55,294 nucleotides of DNA from Oscillospiraceae bacterium (GTDB lineage Bacteria > Bacillota > Clostridia > Oscillospirales > Acutalibacteraceae). The stretch's first letter is position 1, and each line of letters begins with the position of its first letter. Of this stretch, positions 50,419 through 55,294 are shown piece by piece. The notes beneath the pieces were generated by a model. That model worked only from the letters and a program-made list of their open reading frames with translations. It was not told where the DNA came from and searched no databases. A program made the position numbers and the translations under genes. Location of the stretch: contig SVOY01000016.1 of assembly GCA_015066105.1 (NCBI GenBank), forward strand, positions 1 to 55,294, read 5' to 3'.

Positions 50419-50850
50419 TTAATCATCTATACACAACAGCAACGCCTTTAAAAAGTCCGCATCGTTTTTATCCGCTCTCTTTTTCGGGCCCTTTGTTTTG
50501 TTTCCTGCCATACGCTCCTTTTTGCCTATAAAACGGGTGAAAAGGAGATTTTCTATATTGCTGTCGGTGTAAATAAGTCCGTTCTGATTAAGAGTCTTAC
50601 CTCCCTTGCCAAGCACAAGAGCAGCAAGACCATAGTCCTGTGTGATAATTACGTCACCCTTTTCGGTAAGATTTGCAATACGGCAATCGGCAGAATCTGC
50701 ACCCTTATCAACAACAATAGTTTTTGCTCCGTCTTTTTCAATGGAGTGAGTGTTGTCGCACACTATAATGCACTCAAGACCTCGCTCTTTGGCTATACCC
50801 ACGGTAATGTCCACAACGGGACAAGCATCGGCATCAATTATAATTTTCAT
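50419..50850 (-). CDS. YaiI/YqxD family protein (UPF0178, DUF188)
   Basis: The 143-residue protein has the family opening MKIIIDADACPV and the conserved VDKGADSADCRIA and VITQDYGLAALVL blocks, ending in an arginine/lysine-rich tail. The fold is PIN-like with clustered acidic residues, and the function is unproven. It starts 9 nt after the stop of the deformylase remnant with AAGGTGA shared, so the two were once an operon. Confidence 0.93.
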   Translation of the reverse strand: MKIIIDADACPVVDITVGIAKERGLECIIVCDNTHSIEKDGAKTIVVDKGADSADCRIANLTEKGDVIITQDYGLAALVLGKGGKTLNQNGLIYTDSNIENLLFTRFIGKKERMAGNKTKGPKKRADKNDADFLKALLLCIDD

Positions 50851-50859
50851 AACGTCACC

Positions 50860-50979
50860 TTAAATCAATATACCGTCACAATGGTCAACCTCGTGCTGAA
50901 TTATCTGTGCAGAAAAGCCTGTGAAGGTTTTGATGCGAGTTTGCATTTCAGCCGTCTGCCATTTGGGCTTATAGTGCAC
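50860..50979 (-). pseudogene. def: 3' remnant of a peptide deformylase gene
   Basis: Read on the minus strand this codes about 39 residues ending RIKTFTGFSAQIIQHEVDHCDGILI-stop. QHEVDH is the metal-binding motif 3 of peptide deformylase, and the ending is the one usual in short clostridial PDFs. The first two thirds (motifs GLAAxQ and EGCLS) are missing: beyond 50980 the sequence becomes AT-rich and out of family. The gene was cut by insertion of the neighbouring DNA. Confidence 0.85.
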
Positions 50980-51035
50980 AAACAAGAAAATTATTATTCA
51001 TACAATAATCTTGTAATTCCATTGTACCAATCGTT

Positions 51036-52133
51036 TTACCATATATTTAAAATAAACTCTAATTCGTATAAATTTAAAATCATACCAGTTAACTTGCAGG
51101 AATCATCGTATGTAATTTCAACGCTACATATAAAATCATCATTGATAAGTGGATTAGGTTCCTTTGTTTGTTCAACTGTATATGAATAAGTTTTTTTAGA
51201 TTTACTTCCTTTTCTAACGTAATCAAAAAGTTCTCTAAACTTTTTGTCTCCAATTAAAAGTAAATTTCTATCCAAATGACACTTCAAGGCATAATACAAG
51301 TTTATCTCAGTGAAGACCTTAACAAGAAAACGGCTAACAACATAATTGTTTCTTAACGTATTTATATCTATTCCACGGGTTATAAACATTTGGGGGAAAT
51401 CACTTTTCATAAGACGAAAAACAGTTTCTGGTGATAAGCCAATAAACATATTGCCCGTTTTAGCGTCCAATTCTATTTTTGTTTCTTCACCAGCAAATAA
51501 AGCACTTAATTCAGGTATCTTCCCTTTTTTACTTGTAATACGATGAAATGATCTAAGTGTTTTAATAGACTCAATATTCAAGAATTCGTTTTCAATATGA
51601 GTGGCAAAATAATTGTTGCATTTATCACAGATATGTCCGCTAGGAATAGTAATTTCGATATTTCCTAACGATTCCGGAATTATATGCTCAACACTTCTTG
51701 AATTAACACAAGTTCCACCGTCATACAACATCAATTGTCCACAATAAGGGCATTCTTTTAAATAAGTAAATGATTGTGGTACATAACTGATACCAAATTC
51801 TTCTAATTGCTTTGGCTTCTGATATGCTGTAGCTTTTTTTAGACAATAAGCATATGCAATTTTTTTATCTGAAAAGTATTTATTATATTTCTCAATGGTT
51901 ATTCCTGAAGACTCTTTCGTTATATCCCATATTTTTTGGGGCTCATCTTTTAGATGACCTGAAACTGATACCTCACCTAAGATTTTACTTATCGGATAGG
52001 TTGCGTAAATTACAATGCGTGTTACATCAAGAGAGGCAATTCGTTTTCTATATTCATATTTTTTTTCGCCAGATAAAATTTTATAGGCATATTCTGGTTT
52101 AATTGGTAATAATATCGTGCTCACTTTATTCAC
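51036..52133 (-). CDS. ASCH-HNH endonuclease fusion
   Basis: In this 365-residue protein residues 1-110 are an ASCH (PUA-like) domain: ILLPIKPEYAYKILSGEKKYEYRKR and IYATYPISKILGEVSV. Residues about 125-190 are an HNH nuclease with two zinc knuckles, CPYC and CDKC, around SVEHIIPESLGN; the C-terminal 170 residues are unknown. ASCH and EVE domains can read modified bases, so cleavage of modified DNA or RNA is plausible (inference). The start is GTG at 52133, overlapping the previous gene by 8 nt; GTG at 52124 with AGGTG 6 nt upstream is as likely. It is last in the operon. Confidence 0.78.
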   Translation of the reverse strand: MNKVSTILLPIKPEYAYKILSGEKKYEYRKRIASLDVTRIVIYATYPISKILGEVSVSGHLKDEPQKIWDITKESSGITIEKYNKYFSDKKIAYAYCLKKATAYQKPKQLEEFGISYVPQSFTYLKECPYCGQLMLYDGGTCVNSRSVEHIIPESLGNIEITIPSGHICDKCNNYFATHIENEFLNIESIKTLRSFHRITSKKGKIPELSALFAGEETKIELDAKTGNMFIGLSPETVFRLMKSDFPQMFITRGIDINTLRNNYVVSRFLVKVFTEINLYYALKCHLDRNLLLIGDKKFRELFDYVRKGSKSKKTYSYTVEQTKEPNPLINDDFICSVEITYDDSCKLTGMILNLYELEFILNIW

Positions 52134-53643
52134 CTATCATAAGTTTTTCTGTATTTGATTCACTCATAATCATTTCGAATTGTTCGTCAGTTATTTTTGT
52201 GAATGGACGAGGGCCGTTTGGTGCTGCAATTATACTATTGTTCCACAAAAATTCTAAGGTAATTTTCTTCGTAAAGCTTTTAACAAAAACAAATTTAAGA
52301 ACAGCTAGATTATATCTGTGTCCTCGCCAAAAACCTTTCAAATCATCTTTAGAAAATACAGTGCGATTATTACAATATGACAGAAATTCTTCTTCGTCTT
52401 TAAAATTGCTGACAACACGCTCTACGACACCAACAGTAGTCAACACTGAACTGTACTTTTTAGGATAAGTTTCGCCAGTTCGATAAAACAGAAGAATATC
52501 GCCAGGTTCCACGTTGCAATCGGCCCAAGTAATATAGGCTTTTTGTAATGCATATCGATGGGCAATATCACCGATAATGTTTAATTCTCTTTCTCTATAC
52601 AAAACTGAATCAGGGAATAAACTTGTGTGATATTTTGGGAATATCGGTAAAATAAATTTGTTTGTACTATGCTTAAGATTGGGATAGTTTTCAATTACCG
52701 TTTTTTCAGAGTCATAGGTTCCTAGTTTTTTTACTAAAACTTTCTCCTCATTTCCATTGGTTGCTTTTGTGCCATATTCAAAGAAACCCCACTTTAAAAG
52801 AAGATCGTATAACGCTATTAATTCAGGTCGATCTAAAAAGAGGGTAACATATATTTCGTCTAATCCACGCTCTATTGCGTTGTCAAAAATAATTTTTATA
52901 AATCTTTCTCCCAGTCTAAAACCAGTTGACTCTACTTTAAAAGTGCCAATTTTCAATCGACGTTTTGGTTGGAATATGGGGCTGATATCAAGATAATTTT
53001 CTGACTCATCTTCGGTTTTTAAATATAAAAAGCCAAGAATTTCGTTTTTATCATTTCGACAGATATATGCTTCATCATCGCATTTGCGAGCAAACCAATT
53101 GTCAAATCCATTATAAGCCTTTCTAAAACTATCAAAAAAATGATCAGAAACATCTACTTCTCCAAATCTTATTTTTTTAACAGATAAAGCCTTGTAGTCA
53201 AGAAGATCCGGATTTTCTGCAGTACACTTAGATATAAATGCATCGATGGAAAAAACCTTGTCGTTTAATCCAACACGATAAGCTTTGTTTCGTAAGCGTC
53301 GGTCTTCTGTAATTAAAATATCTGCTCTACCACAATAAACCTCAAACAATAATTGATTGTCAATTATATCATTATCTGTTCTAGGATTATCATTTAAAAG
53401 ACTTACATATTCATCTGTCTGAGTCGCTACTGTTTGCATTTTGGTATATGCTGACAGTTTTGCATCATATAATGCTTGCATTTGCGGATTATGTAGCTTA
53501 CGCAGTTCATTCATAGAAAAGGGATGAATTAATTTTTCATAATGTAATTTATCCAACCAATAAAACAGCTGACCGATAGTTTTGCTGGTTACTATCGTAT
53601 TTTCTCTATGTATGATTATATTAGTATCCAACAATGCACGCAT
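52126..53643 (-). CDS. PIN-GNAT-PUA-like three-domain protein
   Basis: In this 505-residue protein residues 1-150 are a PIN-domain nuclease with D6 (LLDTN), E46 (MNEL), D92/D95 and D114 (LITED). Residues about 155-305 are a GNAT acetyltransferase (FLYLK, then VESTGFRLGERFIKI as the acetyl-CoA loop, and WGFFEYG). Residues about 340-505 look like an EVE/ASCH-type PUA fold (PGDILLFYRTGE). The three together suggest an RNA- or tRNA-targeting toxin or a sensor-effector (inference). AAGGAGG lies 6 nt before the ATG, 1 nt after the kinase gene. Confidence 0.75.
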   Translation of the reverse strand: MRALLDTNIIIHRENTIVTSKTIGQLFYWLDKLHYEKLIHPFSMNELRKLHNPQMQALYDAKLSAYTKMQTVATQTDEYVSLLNDNPRTDNDIIDNQLLFEVYCGRADILITEDRRLRNKAYRVGLNDKVFSIDAFISKCTAENPDLLDYKALSVKKIRFGEVDVSDHFFDSFRKAYNGFDNWFARKCDDEAYICRNDKNEILGFLYLKTEDESENYLDISPIFQPKRRLKIGTFKVESTGFRLGERFIKIIFDNAIERGLDEIYVTLFLDRPELIALYDLLLKWGFFEYGTKATNGNEEKVLVKKLGTYDSEKTVIENYPNLKHSTNKFILPIFPKYHTSLFPDSVLYRERELNIIGDIAHRYALQKAYITWADCNVEPGDILLFYRTGETYPKKYSSVLTTVGVVERVVSNFKDEEEFLSYCNNRTVFSKDDLKGFWRGHRYNLAVLKFVFVKSFTKKITLEFLWNNSIIAAPNGPRPFTKITDEQFEMIMSESNTEKLMIGE

Positions 53644-53644
53644 A

Positions 53645-54178
53645 TTAATCCTCCTTGATTTTTATGAGAATTTCGTCAATATCGCAATCATCAAATTTCA
53701 TCTGATGTATTACAATTGGTATTTCTAGCTCAGAGGCTATTTTTAACGCCTGAGTGTGTTCTGTTGATTGAAGTTCAACAATTTGTTCTTTAGAGTAAAA
53801 TTTATTATCTCTTTTGGAAAGATGGTTGATAATTATCTCTTCATCTGCTTCTAACAAAATGATTTTTAAAATTTTCAATTGTGAAAAAACATCTTCAGGC
53901 AAAATATCGACTTTTGTATTTTTATCAAAAATGCAAAAGTGTCCAGCTAACAACATTGTAGGATAGCGTAAATATAACTGGTTTACGGCTGAAACTAAAA
54001 TGTTTTGATTTTGAGTTTTATCTTTAACAGTTTTATTAGCTCCATATGATTCACCATTTACATTACTAATTAAATCTCCTGATGAATAAAAGGGAATATC
54101 TAAAATCGTTGATATTTTTTCACATAAAGTGCTTTTCCCAACACCATACACACCAGCTATAAAATACAATCCATTCAT
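53645..54178 (-). CDS. P-loop kinase-like protein (zeta-toxin/nucleotide kinase type)
   Basis: The 177-residue protein has Walker A GVYGVGKST (9-17) followed by FYSSGDLI, a lid-like helical part and HLSKRDNK with an Arg. It resembles small nucleotide or nucleoside kinases. In some phage and defence systems such kinases phosphorylate modified nucleotides or bases, which would fit the neighbouring methyltransferase (inference). The ribosome binding site is weak; the start is 4 nt after the methyltransferase stop, so it is probably coupled. Confidence 0.75.
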   Translation of the reverse strand: MNGLYFIAGVYGVGKSTLCEKISTILDIPFYSSGDLISNVNGESYGANKTVKDKTQNQNILVSAVNQLYLRYPTMLLAGHFCIFDKNTKVDILPEDVFSQLKILKIILLEADEEIIINHLSKRDNKFYSKEQIVELQSTEHTQALKIASELEIPIVIHQMKFDDCDIDEILIKIKED

Positions 54179-54182
54179 CTTA

Positions 54183-55163
54183 TCATCTGAATAAAATATT
54201 TTCTGAGATATTTATCTTGCGACAATTCAATGCTTCATCGACTTTTTCTGCAATTCTTCTAATAACCGGCACAACAACACTATTCCCACACTGTTTATAC
54301 TGTTCCTTTTGCTGTACGGTATCGGGGAAAGAATATTCTTTAGGGAATCCCATAAGCGCAAGGCATTCATGCGGTGCAATCTTTCTGATTCCGTAAGCAT
54401 CCTTTATAAACGGAACTCTGTCTCGCCAGGTTCCCATATTGGCTTTAAGGGTAAAGCATATTCCGTCTTTACTCTTCTGAATACCGTAATCTGAAAAACG
54501 GTATATTTGCTCTTCGTCTGTTATGGCGGGGAGCAATTTTTTATATTGATAAGAGTCGGGCGAAAGATAATATGAATCGTCAACTTTAACCGTCTTATCA
54601 ATGATATCAAATATGTGTTTTGTCAGCTCACATTTTTTAGGGAACCTGAATTTATCACAGGCTTCTTTTGACTTAAAAGCAACAATATAAGTTCTTGTCC
54701 TGTGTTGAGGGACACCGTAATCACAAGCATCGGCAATAAGATATCTTATAAAGTAATCTCTGCTTGCGAGCTCATTGTGAATTACATTAAATGTCTTTCC
54801 GTTATCATGCTCGGTAAGGTTGGCAACATTTTCCAGTAAGATAATCTGCGGTTGCAGTTCATCTGCTATTCGCATTATTTCAAAGAAAAGATTACCTCTT
54901 GAATCCTTAAATCCTTTTTGATTACCGCACACCGAAAATGACTGGCAGGGAAAACCTGCTGTTAATATGTCAACTTTTTCAAGTGATTTCGCATCAAGGC
55001 TTCTTATATCTCCCTCAATAAGTTTAGTGTTCGGGAAATTATGTCTGTATGTTTGGCAAGCTGCAGCATTAATCTCGTTAGCCCAAGCAACTTCAAAACC
55101 CGCCTGTTCAAATGCTAAATCAATACCGCCGATACCCGCAAATAAACTTCCGACTTTTAACAT
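54183..55163 (-). CDS. C5 cytosine DNA methyltransferase
   Basis: The 326-residue protein has all key motifs: motif I VGSLFAGIGGIDLAF (4-18), motif IV GFPCQSFSVCG with catalytic C73, motif VI ENVANL (111-116), motif VIII QHRTR near 165, motif X QCGNSVVVPVI near 305. The region between VIII and IX (about 175-270) is the target-recognition part, and the length is short but complete. It has no conventional partner such as a single-domain type II restriction enzyme; the downstream ASCH-HNH gene may take that role. The gene upstream of it is cut by the window end and ends 6 nt before it. Confidence 0.95.
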   Translation of the reverse strand: MLKVGSLFAGIGGIDLAFEQAGFEVAWANEINAAACQTYRHNFPNTKLIEGDIRSLDAKSLEKVDILTAGFPCQSFSVCGNQKGFKDSRGNLFFEIMRIADELQPQIILLENVANLTEHDNGKTFNVIHNELASRDYFIRYLIADACDYGVPQHRTRTYIVAFKSKEACDKFRFPKKCELTKHIFDIIDKTVKVDDSYYLSPDSYQYKKLLPAITDEEQIYRFSDYGIQKSKDGICFTLKANMGTWRDRVPFIKDAYGIRKIAPHECLALMGFPKEYSFPDTVQQKEQYKQCGNSVVVPVIRRIAEKVDEALNCRKINISENILFR

Positions 55164-55169
55164 ATCTGA

Positions 55170-55294
55170 TTACTTAATAAATCTGACTTGTAAATTAAGC
55201 TTGATGTAATACTTGCCGTTTTCTTTGTAAATGTCACCGAACTGATGACGGCTTGTACTTGCAGTTTCAAACTTTGTGTTATTTACAAGATAAT
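55170..55294 (-). CDS. C-terminal end of an unidentified gene (truncated by the window)
   Basis: The minus strand reads an open frame ending YKENGKYYIKLNLQVRFIK-stop (41 residues visible; the 5' part lies beyond 55294). No family is recognised. It ends 6 nt before the methyltransferase ATG on the same strand, so it is very probably the first or earlier gene of the same operon, and might be a specificity, control or nuclease subunit. Confidence 0.6.
   Translation of the reverse strand, partial: YLVNNTKFETASTSRHQFGDIYKENGKYYIKLNLQVRFIK

Noticed and set aside
1..55294. CRISPR array or cas genes
   Set aside because: No regularly spaced repeats with unique spacers and no cas-like proteins were seen on either strand.

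Overview
The window looks like a gut-type Clostridia chromosome, probably Oscillospirales/Ruminococcaceae-like (inference). The basis is the Gram-positive style of its sequence: AGGAGG ribosome binding sites, TTGACA/TATAAT promoters, U-tailed hairpin terminators, tRNA genes with encoded CCA, and family content such as DUF1540, DUF2804, DUF6809, TnpV, Fic with a VbhA-like N-terminus, and a MATE pump. There are no rRNA genes, no CRISPR array and no transposase. Two regions differ in character and meet at a truncated tRNA-Leu at 34346-34400.

The left part (1 to about 34.3 kb) reads as resident chromosome. It holds an exported anchored protein, an acyltransferase-3 membrane protein, two tandem tRNA-Ser genes, a ZIP metal transporter, two M20 peptidase paralogues, a DUF1540 protein, an LCAT-like lipase, a large TIR-NACHT/STAND protein with 50-residue repeats, two two-component systems, a PanE-like/DUF2804 pair, YebC and a sugar locus. 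The sugar locus has two divergent units: AraC regulator + GH31 rightward, and membrane phosphoesterase + GH4 + YhhN + phosphoesterase + GPH-type symporter + GH63-like hydrolase leftward. The five leftward junctions are only 11-15 nt. A direct repeat that could be the AraC operator lies between the units. A structured intergenic repeat occurs twice (131-382 and 13552-13761), with compensatory changes between the copies.

The right part (about 34.4 kb to the end) is accessory. The tRNA-Leu 3' half still carries its terminator on the left, so an element probably integrated to its right and continues past the window; the intact tRNA-Leu is expected beyond 55294. Next come an 11-bp tandem repeat, an excisionase-like protein, DUF6809, Fic, a rhodanese lipoprotein, DUF4304, TnpV, an XRE/zinc-ribbon regulator, a shortened GH32, a HEPN-motif protein with a small partner, a small XRE regulator divergent from a SLOG protein, a NERD/zinc-finger protein, nitroreductase, MATE, an oxidoreductase, GNAT and a zinc alcohol dehydrogenase. 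Many of these genes are separated by copies of one hairpin (GCCCCTGAC...GTCAGGGG); in three places it is joined to a near-identical promoter.

The last 6.5 kb is visibly more AT-rich. It contains a PD-(D/E)XK-like protein, a YaiI/UPF0178 protein sitting beside the last 39 codons of a broken peptide deformylase, and a compact leftward operon: an incomplete upstream gene, C5 cytosine methyltransferase, P-loop kinase, PIN-GNAT-PUA protein and ASCH-HNH nuclease. This operon is the best candidate here for an undescribed defence or DNA-modification system.
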